From Certhia americana (taxonomy: Eukaryota; Chordata; Aves; Passeriformes; Certhiidae): a stretch of DNA of 64,000 bases. Numbering within the stretch: position 1 is the stretch's first letter; each line of letters opens with the position of its first letter. Location: contig CM031858.1 of the NCBI GenBank assembly GCA_018697195.1, forward strand, positions 90,801,120 to 90,865,119, in the 5' to 3' direction. Both the position numbers and the translations under genes were made by a program. The notes beneath the pieces were generated by a model. The model was not told the DNA's origin. It saw only the letters and a program-made list of their open reading frames with translations, and did not search any database. Below, piece after piece: positions 52,020-64,000 of the stretch.

Positions 52020-53181
52020 AGTACTAGTTTGATGTGGAAGAATGATAAAAAGATTAATCAAAGTTTAGAGTGTATTACAGATAAAGTTTAAAAATGGGCA
52101 GTGACATACAGGCCAACACACCACTGAATTGCAAATAAAAAGAAAGCAAGAAAACATGATATTACCAGCTGGCACATCATCCATGGAAGGGAAATCTTGT
52201 GTGATATTCCATGGTCTCATAAGAGACATGTAATGTGAAGCATGTGTACAAAGGACTCACACAAAACCTTAATATAATTATTTTCTTCTTTAGATTGGTT
52301 CACATTTAAGTTCAAGAATTTTAGGGATCAATAATATCTTTAATTGAAAATGGCTTTTTGAAGACAGATTTCAAGATTCTTCCTCTTTGACTGAATTCAG
52401 TGCCAAAGAGAAAGAATTTTTGCCTCTTTACAGAAGGATATTATTTTGTCCACTGTCATTCTTTCATATTCCCCAAGATTAGAGAGATCTGATTGAATTT
52501 AAGAGCTTTTTAAGCAAGAATCTCATGACTGCAGCCCCATTTCCTGATGAATAAGCTGACTACAATTGTGTTTCCTTCTACAGCTTATTTTCTGCTAGAA
52601 ACCACTACAGTAGTGTGCCTCACTCTCTTAACAGTGCTTGGATTTTTCTTTTATCCTCTCTGAGTTGTTTTGATTGCTGGCAGTCCTGCTACGCACTTTG
52701 CCTTTCCAACAATCTGAATGGATCCCAGCTTCATGCAGAAGTCCGAAGGGCACAATCCCCCACCCACCTCTTCCATACTGAGTAGCACTATTTGTAACCT
52801 GAAATGTATGGGGTTTTTCTCACATTAAACAAATCAAGAAACTGTCTGACAATTGATTTCTGTCTTATTGGAAAAGGAGAAACTTTTAACTCGTACAGAC
52901 AAAAGTGAATTTCTTTCAAAACTCCAACTAAAACACTGGCTGGACAATGTATTTTCATGCTGATAAAACGTTGATATTTCTAATGATGTTTCTTGATGCC
53001 AAAAGTTTCTCTTCCTGTAACTCTAAGCAAACAAAGAACAAAGATTGTTTCAGAAATGCTGTCAGAACTGTCCAAATTGTTCAGTTACAGTTTTTCATTC
53101 TTCAGATAAAACCCAGGAAACTCAGCTAGTCCTCCCTAACACAAAAGAAAGTCACTAGTTTTTCCTTTGTTGTGCACTTAC
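52020..53181. other. Gene-free unique sequence
   Basis: No supported gene or repeat. If the minus-strand exon candidate to the right is real, this is its downstream intron. Confidence 0.4.
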
Positions 53182-53304
53182 CTTTAGAAATGCATCAAAC
53201 TTTTCAAAATTGTCGCCTTTAAATTTTTGCTGGTGCTGATGGTGGATGAAGTGCATCATATAAAGTGAAAATGTGTCCCAAAAGAATACTTTAATAACAG
53301 ATTT
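53182..53304 (-). CDS. Possible internal coding exon (unidentified)
   Basis: Read on the minus strand, a long T run and a (GT)n tract lead to GGGGGAG|AAA, a plausible acceptor. The exon would be 123 bases, 41 codons, and end at CTAAAG|GTAAGTGC, an excellent donor match. The peptide starts KSVIKVFFWDTFSLYMMHFI and ends NFEKFDAFLK; it has no stop and both boundaries fall in phase 0. It is aromatic- and His/Gln-rich in the middle (HFIHHQHQQKF). I do not recognise a family, and no partner exon was identified. Strong donors also arise by chance in a window this size, so this is a candidate only. Confidence 0.25.
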
Positions 53305-53311
53305 CTCCCCC

Positions 53312-53344
53312 TCACACACACACACACACAAAAAAAAAAAAAAA
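53312..53344. repeat. (CA)n followed by poly-A
   Basis: About nine CA units run directly into A15. A pyrimidine-rich stretch follows at about 53355-53405. Confidence 0.95.
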
Positions 53345-56300
53345 TAATCAGCAGGTGTTTTCCTCCTTTATTTTCTTTTTCCTTCTCTCTTCTTTCCTTT
53401 CTTTTGATGGAAAAAAAACCCTAAAAATACCCACCCTTTCCTCCTTTGGGGCTTACCTTGTGAGGGAGTGGTAAAGTAGGACTAGATTCTATAGATTTCA
53501 CACATTTTAGATGACAGGATTTGGGAGTCGTATTTTTGGCTCATGGAAGTAAGCCTGGTTCCTAGATTTTACACAATAGCTGTAGTGTCACACTCTGTGA
53601 CTTGAATTTTCCATGACACGTATACTTTTAAAGTAGAGACAACTCAGACATTCCTTTTATGCTGTTTTGCTCTTCCATAGCTACAGAAAACAATAGCTAC
53701 AAGCTTTTAATTAATTTCTATAATACGCATCCTGATAACATTCACTCATGGGCCATTTTTAATTTTGAAATAAAAGAAAACTAAATAAAATAATTTCCTA
53801 ATAGCTATAATAGACTCCTGCTAGAATACATAACCTAATGAACTACTAACATCACTGAAAATTTTGCTAATTGTTAGCAGGGTTTTTTTCCCAATACAAA
53901 ACGGCCACTAACCTATGAAATAGTAAGTGCATAGATCATATGTATATTTCACCTGACACAAATTTCAATAATTTGGGGAAGATGGATGATGCTGTATGAA
54001 GAAGCACTTCTGAAAAACAGTGGACATGTGCTGGTAGTTTGGATTTTCTAATGAAGTGTGCTTTTATATCCCTTTAAATCCTCCTAAAAATTAAGTATAT
54101 TGTTCATAATTTTACCTGCATTACTTTCAATCTCCAGATGGATTTTATTTGCATAAGAGTTCCCAGGAGGGCTTTGCTATAAAGGGGCCTTGCTGAACAC
54201 ATTACAGAACTAATCATTTTTTTAAAAACAGACATTTGTAAATAAAATAAAATATCTTCACAACATGTCATACGTGAAAGGTTAGCCACTGTGCACAACA
54301 GCAAAATAATTTAGTTTTAAATTAATTACTTTGCCTTAATTAATTATGAGGTGAACTGAGCCTCAATTCCTAACATAGTTAAGGAGGAATATGCCTGCCA
54401 AAAAGCAGGTTGTAAAAAAATATGAGGCTGAAAAACACTTTCCCTTCACTAACTAGTGTGAGCCTGAAGTTTCTGCAAGCTGGGGAAGCTCTTAAGAGTC
54501 AGCTCTCAAGGCTTTTTGGTATCACTGCATGACAGCAAAGTGGCTATGAAAACTACAGAATTATGTGATTTATTTGACCTTTTAAAATAATTCCCCATCA
54601 GGAAGGAGAGTCTTCAAAGATAGTAAGGTGACAAAATCCACAGGATTTAATCTCTAACAACTGGCAAGCATCTAGAGAGAAGTTCAACAACACGTTTGAG
54701 ATACCTTTTTTCCAGCAGTACCTGTAATGGCCCACACAAGTATGAGATTTAAACCCTGAAGTTTAAATTGATACATAAAGGACAAAAGCTTTAACAAAAA
54801 ACCCCATGAGGTATCTCTCTTGATTATTTTCCACCCTGAAACTTTCTTTTGGTATCACTATCATGGCTTCCATTGGGAACTAGAGTCACATCCTGTGAGC
54901 AGGTTCACATGCGACTGTTGATTACCTCCAGGGATTTCCAGTAAATCCTATAAACTCTTCAGAGAGGCGGAATTCCTCATGTGCATAATTATCTAAGGGA
55001 CAGATAATTATCTATTACTAGTTTCCTTTAAAGCATTAATTTATAATAGTAACAGTGTACCCCTTTTAGTGGAATACTATTGCAATTGGCCTAATATGTG
55101 GTTTTTATCTTTTATCTGCTGAGGCCTGAGGGACAGAGGGAGGAAGGAAGGAGAGGGCAGAAAAACAGTAAACCGGTGACTGTTCTTATCTTTGACATGC
55201 TGTGAATAGACAGGATATTAGACTAATACCCACAAAATCACAGATAAATTATTATCTTGTCTTGATCACTACTGCCCTTTAACAAGCTTCTCTTTTTAGC
55301 CATAGACATTAGTTCTAATTTATTTGACACAAATTTTAAGGCCTTCTGCCAAGAGGAGAGAAAAAGCTTCATGAAAATGTTCTTTGCATAAATTTAGGAC
55401 ATTGCTTGTAAAATGAGTTGATAAAAAGAAAAAAGGGTCTTTCTACTGAAACCAGAGGATCTCCCACCTTAAAGCAGTTCTGGTTTATATATTTTACCAT
55501 GTCTTTATAATAAAGACTTTACTCACCTTTGATGTGAACTTCCTAGCAAAAGCTGAGGCTTAGAAACTGTCTATATTATAAGCACTTAATCATAAAATAC
55601 AGGAGAGCACACTGCATACCTTCGTATGATTTATTTCTTTGCAGAATAACCTTTAGGAACAAGAAGCCTTTCATTTTTTTCTCTTGTGTTTCTGTGCTAA
55701 TTAATTTTCAAGAAAAGTCAACACTTTATTTCAACTGCCAGGGAAATGATTTGCCTTGCCGTAGGAAAATGTATCACTGTATTATGATACTCACTTGCTA
55801 TTGGCGATGTTCCTAACAGCCTGGAATGTCTGTGAATAATGTTAGTGTTGCTTTGTTATGTGTATTTTACAAAGCATTTTTAAAATATTTTTGGATCCAT
55901 TTCTGCTGAGTGATATGTGCTATTCTTTCATGGCTGCACAGGTTTAACTTATAAGCAGTTAATTTGGCTTGAGTTTTGTTTGCTTGGTTTTACCATTTTG
56001 ATAATACTAATGTTGAGTATGTGAAAAGCAAATGCATTTCAATGAATATTTTTATTACCAAAGGTCAACGGGTTCAGCGGAAGTTGTGTGCCCTGGATTT
56101 TCCAGTCCATCAGTGGATTTGCAGTTGCAAAAGTTATTGTTTTCTTCTTCATTTTGGCTGGTTTCCATTTTATGTCATTCCTAAACATCTTTGTGTGTAA
56201 TGAAGCTATTGTTCACTAACAGGAAGCCACATTTTCCCTGCTGCCGTAGCTTGTCTGGGCTCTGGTATACCTGCAGTCCTTCTCACGTCCATGAAATTTC

Positions 56301-59300
56301 ATCTCATGGAATAAATTGTGTTGGGTGAGACCCCTGCCACTCTTCTGGCCTAAACAGGACTATCTTCAAGATTAGATCATGTCAGTCTGGGGCTTGTCCA
56401 GACGAATTTAACCATCTAAAGACTCTAGTTTTAGAAAAAACAAAAATGGGACCTCTTAAGACACAGCTTTAAGGATACATAGTGTCTACTTCAAGATAAT
56501 TAAGTCATTACACTATGACTTCTGCATACCTATGGTTCTGAATAGGACCAAGTAAATAGCAACAAGCACTTTAATTAATATTTTCTGAATATTTCAGAAG
56601 TACTTGAAAGTAAAGGTCTAAAAGGAAAAGAGTGAACATTTTTAGTTGACTAAAAAGTTTTGAGTAGACTACTTGTCTCTTTTTAGGCATTCATTCAGAA
56701 GAAGCACTCATGAATACTCTCATCACAGCAGTCTTTTCCCCTGTACTAATATGATATATTTCTACTCTAGCCTTGATTCTGAAAAAGACTCAGATGTCTG
56801 GTTAAATTCAGCTATTTGGACTAGTTCCAATGAAATAATCCACCTAATAAAATCCTTATGAAATTAAATCAAGAAAATAGTTTTGAAACTCTCAAAAATT
56901 GTTTCTACTTTTATTCAGGGAAAAAAGATCTGATTGAAAAAATAGTGAGTGGAAAAGTAGATTTATTAATTCTTGGTTTCTAAATTTTCTTTGCATATGT
57001 ACCATGCCATTTTCATTAGGCTTCTGATGTAAAGACCAAATTTAAGTATCCATAAAGCTGGTGAGTTGAAATTTCCAGCCATCTAATTGAGAGCTATCTG
57101 TGTATAAGGAGTAAAATTAACAGAAACGTTATTTATAAAAAAAGATCTGTTTAAGATTTAATTCAACTATGTATGAGTAAGAAAGGCAATTTGCTACAGC
57201 TGCTAACAATAACATATTAACATTGAGACATGTCACAGTTAACGACTGGAGTTTTCAAAGACAATGGTTTAACAACTTTGTGCAATAGGAAGCAAGACGG
57301 TTTGGAATAATATTATTTATTTGGATTAAATACTACATAAGAGAAATTTGCCTGAAGTAAAATTACACTAAATAGAAAATAGAAGCTGAACTGTTCAACT
57401 TCAATAATTCTAAAGGTTGAACAGTCAAACCCTAACTGAAAAACACAGAGGAAACATTCATCATCTAACGTTCTTTGTTAGATTCCTTTTAGAAATTTGC
57501 CAGAATAGTCGTAATAAGAGGTATAATTAAGCAATCAGCCTTTTCCGAGATACATCTGTAACTGCAAACAATGAAGTGTCTTATTGTGGATTATACTTCA
57601 TGCAATTTAAGAAAAACAACTGTAATTGTAAGTAAAGCTTATGGCATCATACCTCATGTTTGCACAGGTGTGATGTTTTATCAAACTGAAAGTTTTCTTT
57701 AACACAAGAACAGTATAAAAATACCTTACAGCATTGCCAGAAGAAATTGAATTATTCACAAACAAGTGTATTCACCTGTTTAGAAACAGCTCTCCAGTCT
57801 TTGTTTGCAGTGTCTGTGCTCCATCACTAAAATCAAAGTGCTTTTAGTATGGAGGTTATTTTAAGCATTTTAGTACTCATCTGGCTAGTCAGGGGTTTTT
57901 TTTTGTATTATGGACAAATCTACTGCCACTGAGTCCCAAATATGTGCGTGGACCATGATGGCTATGATGGGAGTAGATAGCTCACATTATCTCCTTATGT
58001 TTCTGGGTTTCTGTAGAAGGAACTGATGCTGATCCCACTCAGGGACCCAGACAGAAGAAGGGAGCAGCAAACCCAGGATAGATCCCCAAACAGTTCTCTG
58101 TGCTTGTTGGTGTGGGCCAAAACTAGCAAGAAGCTGTTTTAGGAGGATTAATGCTTGGCCATCATGCAACCACTCAATCACATCCCTTTTCCATTAGAAC
58201 ACAGCACCCACTTAATCCATAATGTTCCCTACTTCCACACTCAACTTCCTGGTTCATGGTACACCTGGTAGAAGGAATACTCAACTGGCATCCTAACATC
58301 TTGCCTGTAATTGCGTATACCACCTCCTCTCCATTTGTCATCACGGAAATTCCCTGGACAGTAACAATTTTGGTGGGAAAGCAATTGTAAATTTTTTGCT
58401 GCCTCTGGCTCATTCTATAGAGCAGTTTTGAATTTCTTTTCTCATCTGCAGTGGAAGAGCCTGGAGACATAAAAGGGCATCTAGAAATATGATCTTCAGC
58501 TATCTATAATAGCAGCAAGGGAGCAGAGGACTATACTTCTGGAATCAATATTAAAGGGAATTCAGTGGCCAGTACTGAAACTACATGGTTTGTTGCTTCA
58601 GTCTATGGTCACCACCCTTTTTTACAGTAATAGTGGCAATTATTGTAAATGTTCTTACATTGGGAAATTTTAATTTTTGCAGGACCCTGGCCTTGAGTTT
58701 GTTGGCAGTAAGTCAACTCTTCCACAAAGGTAAAATAAGATATCCTGAAACAATAGATGCCATATTTCCAGAAATTAAATCTGGACCTCCATAGTTATAG
58801 TATTTACAAAAAGAAAATATTACAAAAATACTAAATAAGCACAGCAGCATTGTGTGTTCTTCAGTTCCAGTGATTAAGAGTTGACCACACCTGACCTATG
58901 ACAATAAATTTAAATGCGTAACCCCCTGAATTAAACAGTGGTATTTTTCTATGTTTTTTATGTGCAAACTTTAGGCCACATTCTCAGCTACTGTACTGTA
59001 GCTCCTTTTCCCTCAATAGAGATTTACTGTTGATAACATTTTATGACTGTGTTCTTAGTTAAATATGTGTTTCAGGCTTTTGGTTACAATATCAGATCAT
59101 TCTGATATTTTGTTACATGTGTCTGATGCTATTTTCTTCCATCTTTAAAAGTATGTTGTTTTACATTTTTGTGAATTTCATGTCTTAGATATGATATTGT
59201 CATTAGAGAAAGACTTAGTAAGATAAATAACTCTCATGTACTAATACAAACATACACACACACACATATAGATATAAGAAGTTGAAGCCTTCCACTCTAG

Positions 59301-61206
59301 TACTGCTTTGCTCTCGGACTAACAGTGCACCAACTTCAATTAATTCCAAGAAGAGGTGCAAGTATAATGGGAAACAATGATACACCTGGTGGGGTTGTGC
59401 ATTTAAGGGACTCTCCCTTTTATTGGTATTACTGCAGAGCTGGAATGAGCAGGGAAAATTTTGAAGGTCTGGCTAAATTATTTAGCACTTTTCATTTTAA
59501 ATTATTTTTTGACTGATATTTTATCTGAAATCCATTTCACAGATTAAGAACTGAGCAAACCACAAACAAAAAACAAAACTGCTATTTTTGCCACAAATGG
59601 TTTACAAGAAAAATATAGGATATTCTCCTTGCCAATGCTGAACTGACAGCTAGAACTTCAGTGTTAAGGACCAGCTCTATGCTGATCTTTTCAGAATTAT
59701 TTCTTTGAGCATGTGGTAAATGGTTAAAGCTGACCAAAACCACAGGAAATTAAATGCATGACAATGCATTCCTTATAATATGTTGATTGTTAACTTTCAT
59801 CTTGTTGGGCAGTTAAATCTGATAGTAATCTTTCACGCACTCCTGAAAAGTCCTGGAGCACCAGCTTTTTGACGTGGATGATCTGTTGTCAATGGGACAT
59901 CAACTCATATGTTAGAGTGAGAAACAAGAAAGGGGTCTAAAACATTTCATTACTTCAGCTCTTTTTTCCATGATCTCAATGTAGCTTAAAGGAATGTAAG
60001 GAAACTTAGTGGAGCCCTGAATCTAACATGCACTCTGTATTCCTAAACTTGGAGAGTCTCTCTTGGTGGGAAAAGGAGGTGAGAAACTGGAAACTACCTA
60101 CAAAAATGTTAATAAAATTGTGGAAAGAAATAATTTGTTGTGCATATGTTGTTGTATGTTCTTTTAAAATATTTTAATAACAACTAATTGGCCAGTTAAA
60201 TTAATATGGGTATACTGAGCCAAAAAATTTCAGGCATGTGAAAATAAGCAGTTTAACTACATCATGCTGAAATGAAGAAAGAGTTACTTGCTGCACACCA
60301 CAAACTATGAAAATGCCAACAGTAACAGAGAATGTGCTTAAAAGGAACATGTATAAAGGATCATAAACAGTAATTTTAAAAAAACTTTAGTCTACACTGT
60401 TCCATTTCAAGATTAGGTTAACTGAATGTGAAATGTTAGTTTAAGTGGAAGAAAAAGTGATAGAAAAATCCTGAAGATAAGTGAGTTAAGTAATATTGGT
60501 ATAACTGTAAAATAAATGTGACCCAAGAGCATGCAGATAATCATAAGCTCTTTATCTTCTGGACCTTTGGGTTTAGTGCTTTATTTTTTATTTTACTGTC
60601 TGAAAAATAGATTTTAAAGATTTACATACTTGCCACAGAACAATATCTTAAAAATGTCTGGATAAAATTATGACTTAGAGGAATTCAGTCATGATAGGCC
60701 TCGTATTGAAAAATACGCCATAACAAATTTTAATTCATAATTGTTATTGAATAGCAAAGACAGATTTAATTATCTCCATTATTGACCTGTTATAGGCAAG
60801 TACTTTACGTTATAAATCCACACATTATTGTCAAAGAGCAGGATGAATGCATAAATTCTCTGCCAGTTCTCTCAGCAGATTCTTTATGCCAGAAAACTTC
60901 TAAAGGAATAAAATATGTCTATCTTCCTCCAGTTCAGCTAGCTATAATGCAGACACAGATTTGTCAGAGTTGCAGGCCACAACAAATAAAACTATTATTT
61001 GGGGATTCAAGAGAGTTAGATGAGTCAAAAATTGAAATGTTGTATAAGCCTGAATACAATTTCAATTGTGATAAAGGGTTTTTGATTAGTTGTGGCACTG
61101 GACACCAATTACACAGAAAGCCTTCAGCAGATCTGCCATTCGCACCCATCTGTTCCAGAGTCATCTGAAGGAGTGATGACACTGTGTGAAAACAGGTAAA
61201 ATGTGG

Positions 61207-61208
<2 letters not shown>
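53345..61208. other. Gene-free sequence, with one long chance-level frame
   Basis: No supported gene. It includes a second minus-strand donor-like site (CACAAG|GTAAGC, about 53456), a small exact inverted repeat at 54986-55010, a purine-rich patch at about 55129-55160, a short (CA)n at about 59252-59266 and the 128-codon plus-strand frame at 60782-61168. The 58174-58470 minus-strand frame (98 codons) matches no family I know. Confidence 0.45.
54986..55010. repeat. Small inverted repeat
   Basis: TAATTATCT and AGATAATTA are exact reverse complements around a 7-base loop. It also holds two GATAA/TTATC words and a TAATTA homeodomain-type word. Confidence 0.6.

Positions 61209-61252
<44 letters not shown>
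61209..61252. repeat. Poly-T run (44)
   Basis: An uninterrupted run of 44 T, the longest homopolymer in the window. On the minus strand it would be the poly-A tail of something to its right, where a hairpin lies, but no retrocopied gene or target duplication is visible. It may also be a slippage expansion, and its length may be inexact in the assembly. Confidence 0.95.
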
Positions 61253-61296
61253 CTGGAGGAAAGAAAATGGGGCTATAATAGCAACGATGACCTTGG

Positions 61297-61381
61297 CACA
61301 GGACATTTCCTGGGGAATTGATGACCGCTGTGGACCATCAACTCTCCTAGCTAGTCATTAATCCCCAGGAAATGCCCTGTG
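61297..61381. repeat. Strong inverted repeat / hairpin
   Basis: The arm at 61297-61324 (starting CACAGGACATTTCCTGGGGA) pairs with 61355-61381 (ending CCAGGAAATGCCCTGTG) over about 27 positions with two mismatches and a one-base bulge, around a 30-base loop. Outside this, GCAA (61281-61284) pairs with TTGC (61394-61397) across a poorly paired segment. It is the longest near-perfect hairpin I saw, and lies 45 bases from the poly-T. It could be a microRNA-like precursor, a fold-back element relic or a recent small inverted duplication. Confidence 0.75.
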
Positions 61382-61397
61382 TCTGCCTTGTTATTGC

Positions 61398-62399
61398 TTA
61401 ATTCAATTATTTGTGGTTGTGGCATATATTCTGTGAATATTTTATTGCTCAATCTGCTCTGCATCTTACCTCTGCTCCTCTAAAAGTCCATCTCAGCTGT
61501 GAGACCAGCTCAGCTCAAGAGCACCTCACATTTACCAGAAGAGACTATGCTTAGCACATTTCTTTGTGCCTGCTATTTCATTTAGGCATCATAGCTTGAA
61601 TGGAGTAATAAAGATTGTACTTTTCTATTTATCGTAAGAGTTTCATAAATTGTAATGTAGGTGGAACCAGGTTTTATTGGGCATATACATGCATATATAC
61701 AATCACCATAACAAAACAAATTGATCCTGCTACTTGGCATGGCATCATTATGCTGAGATTTCTAGGTTTACTGGAATGGTAAGACACTAAAATAAAGGTA
61801 AGAAATGGGATGGTATGATTCCTTTTTGTATGGTTGGTTTTGTTTGTTTTTTTCTTCCTGTCTTATATCAGCCAGTTCTTGTTTCTAGTTCTGAGGATGC
61901 AGCAAAACAAAGAATTTAAACATCAGCCTTGTTGTTTCCTCTTCAATACTGCAACTAAATGTTTATTCCTGTCTTTATTTCTGGCATGGGTCTGTCCTGT
62001 GAGGAACCAGAAAGATAAGGGAGCTGAATTTTAACCGGCAGGGAAAAAAAGGCTAGTTTTAACCCCTACAATCCATTTCACCCAGCAACCTGACTAGTTT
62101 TTACATGCCTTGAAATCCATTTCACCAGTTTCTCCAACAGTTGTACCAGCACAATGGAGGGTCTTGTCTGGAGGCAGGCGGGAGTGGTGAGGAGTAAGGC
62201 TGGCTTAGCCAGCCTGCCACGGAAAGAAATGCTCCTCTAATTACAGTCTGAGAGTTTTATTCTCTTCTACACTAAAGGCCTTCACAGTGCTCTGACTGTG
62301 TGAAGGAGACATTAAACAAGTCTAAATACAATCTATGTTTATGTTATTACTAAAAATGGAGCATTAAGACATTTCTGAAGGAGTTGGAAAGCATGGGTG
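61398..62399. other. Gene-free unique sequence
   Basis: No supported gene. A plus-strand donor-like AAATAAAG|GTAAGA lies at about 61799, with no coding exon before it. TTTGTTTG-type low complexity lies at about 61833-61855. Confidence 0.5.
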
Positions 62400-63097
62400 T
62401 ACAAATGGAAATTATTAGACAACATCTGATCATTCAGTCACAGAGGTCTCTGGGATCAGATGGGATGGGTGCAAGTGCTGAAAGAGTTGCCCAATGTTAT
62501 TGTGAGAACACTGTGCCATCTTTTACAGCTCATGGCAGTCAAGCAAAGTTTATAAGAACTGGAATAAAGTTAATGGGCACTGTAGGAAAGTTGACAAGTA
62601 CAATAAAAATACTGACTTATTTGAGCCAGTCTAGTGAAGGAACCAAAATGGTTTACACACGGTGTATGTGACATCTTAGGAGGGGCTGAGAAAACTGGGT
62701 TTGTTCAGTCTGGAGAAGAGAAAGTTAAGGGGAGACAACTGCAGTTTGCAATGCAATTGATCAGAGCATGCAGATAAAAGAGCCAGAAAGTTCTCAGATG
62801 TGCACCATGACATTCCAGAGGCCACAGATACATGTTAAAACATGGTAAATTCTGGTTAAATATACAGAAAATTATTCATTTTGGGTGAATTCAATACTGG
62901 AGCATACTGATCAGAGAGATTGTGGTGTCTCCATCCTTGTGGGTCTTCAAGACATGACACGATAAGACTATGAGCAAGCTTTATCAAATTACACCTGCAC
63001 TATACCTTTACCAAATCACACCCAAGTAGGGTGTGAACTATATGACCTCAAGTTGTTCCTCTTAGATTAAAATATTCAATAAGTCTGTGATTCTACA
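62400..63097 (+). mobile_element. CR1 LINE fragment, sense, with 3' end
   Basis: Sense CR1 words occur in order. GGGATCAGATGGGATGGGTG (about 62451) is from the RT-coding part. GTTTGTTCAGTCTGGAGAAG (about 62699), then AGAGAAAGTTAAGGGGAGAC, is the 3' CR1 hallmark. GTGGTGTCTCCATCCTTGTG (about 62922) and CTTCAAGACATGACACG follow. The end, TCTGTGATTCTACA at 63083-63096, resembles the CR1 3'-terminal octamer repeat. A large internal deletion joins the RT part to the 3' part near 62600-62670. The 95-codon frame at 62384-62671 lies on it and is not a host gene. Confidence 0.87.
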
Positions 63098-64000
63098 CTG
63101 CTTCAAAGATATTTGAAGTAATGTGAGGACAATATTTCAAGCACAGGTACCTAAATAGTATGCATATAACTATGTAACATCACTGGGACTACTGTATCTC
63201 TTTCCCTATGTTCACTAAGAGGCCTTCCCCAGGGAGAAAAATCTTGATTTACAGCATTGTCATTAAGTGCTGTGTTATCAACACTTTAACATTTATGTTA
63301 ATTTTAATATCTTAAAGAAAGCTATCCTTGTCTATTTAGTAGTTAAATATATTGCACGCGGTGGATTGGTATGTTGACATGTCACATCCTAATGTCTAAT
63401 ATTCACACTTCTGCTATCCTCTTAGCCTCCAAAACCATGAGATCCAAAGCAAGTTTTTTTGGATATGTGATGGAATTATTTTTGACATTTTCTTGGTATT
63501 ATCTTCACACAATAGAAAAAACAGAAGTTATTTGCTAAGAAGTAACAGTTTTACTTCAATGATTGAGCACCAAGCTTCTTTGAGATCCTTTGAAATATTT
63601 TTTCCGTATTTTTTTTCCATATTTTATTATTTTCTTGCTACAGGCTACCCTAATGATGATCTCTACCCCTGCCATTCAACCTTTCATTTTCCGAAGAGTC
63701 AGTGAACTACCTGCAAGTCCCATCAAAAATTTTGGAAACCCTGTGCAGGTTTATAGATTCAACCCTTATGTTTCTCATTATTTTATGAGTGATGGATTCA
63801 AGAATGATTGTCAGACCCATTCCATTTGAGGCAACTACACAGGCAAAAACCACAGGTATTTCAGTTTTTCATTAATATCACTAAAGAGGCCAGGTATTTG
63901 AAGGTATCAGAAGATTTGTACACTGGACCCAAATCTGCAATTTATTTGTGTGTGTCTTCTTGCAACTCAATGTGCATTACTCAGTTCCCTAGCTTGAAAA
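63098..64000. other. Gene-free unique sequence to window end
   Basis: No supported gene or repeat. Two overlapping short frames at about 63493-63829 are in different frames and T-rich; a T8 run lies at about 63609. Confidence 0.5.

Noticed and set aside
58174..58470. 98-codon minus-strand frame, considered as a retroviral or host fragment
   Set aside because: No motif of any known family is visible, the length is within chance, and no LTR or splice site frames it.
61124..61306. Minus-strand frame with a long lysine run
   Set aside because: It is the poly-T tract translated in reverse.
15950..61805. Other strong donor-like sites (about 15959, 16018, 53456, 55525 and 61799)
   Set aside because: Such sites occur by chance in a window of this size; none is preceded by a convincing open exon with an acceptor.
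62384..62671. 95-codon plus-strand frame
   Set aside because: It runs along the CR1 fragment and is a remnant of that element, not a host gene.
1..64000. CRISPR array, tRNA, rRNA, known microRNA or snRNA genes, intact retrovirus
   Set aside because: No regularly spaced repeats, cloverleaf with boxes A and B, known small-RNA seed context, or gag/pol/env frame was seen by eye. A covariance-model search was not possible.

Overview
The window is vertebrate nuclear DNA, most probably from a bird. The recognisable interspersed repeats are CR1-family LINEs, on both strands and of at least two ages, with an avian-looking retroviral LTR and worn tRNA-derived/core-SINE (MIR-like) relics. Repeat density is low, the sequence is AT-rich with many short A/T and microsatellite tracts, and there are no L1 or Alu-type elements. 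A crocodilian or turtle would share the repeat families but would usually carry more repeats, so bird is an inference, not a proof. I see no operons, ribosome binding sites, CRISPR arrays or other prokaryotic features.

No complete protein-coding gene can be supported. Nearly all open frames are shorter than 100 codons, and the longest (128 codons, 60782-61168) is about what chance gives in 64 kb of AT-rich DNA. Three short pieces look more exon-like than the rest. They are a possible terminal coding exon with a nearby AATAAA (51 to about 250, +), a possible internal exon or gene relic (791-957, +), and a possible 41-codon phase-0/0 exon with a full-consensus donor (53182-53304, -). I cannot name the proteins, and each needs RNA or homology evidence.

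Layout: 0-2.3 kb holds the two exon-like pieces and an LTR. From 2.3 to 18.8 kb the sequence is unique and gene-free, with microsatellites, a G-free C-rich tract, a T/G-rich tract and small hairpins. From 18.88 to 21.3 kb there are two antisense CR1 fragments, the right one still showing reverse-transcriptase coding. From 25.7 to 27.0 kb a single strong CpG island, flanked by long A/T tracts and a CpG-bearing, promoter-like block, is the only clear sign of a transcription start. An old sense CR1 lies at 33.05-34.82 kb, SINE relics at 43.0 and 45.5 kb, a dinucleotide/poly-A tract beside the minus-strand exon candidate at 53.3 kb, a 44-base poly-T and a strong hairpin at 61.2-61.4 kb, and a sense CR1 with an identifiable 3' end at 62.4-63.1 kb.

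The simplest reading is a gene-poor intergenic or long-intron region around one CpG-island promoter, with possible conserved regulatory blocks. I found no convincing new biological system. The items most worth checking are the CpG-island promoter, the three exon candidates and the 61.3 kb hairpin.
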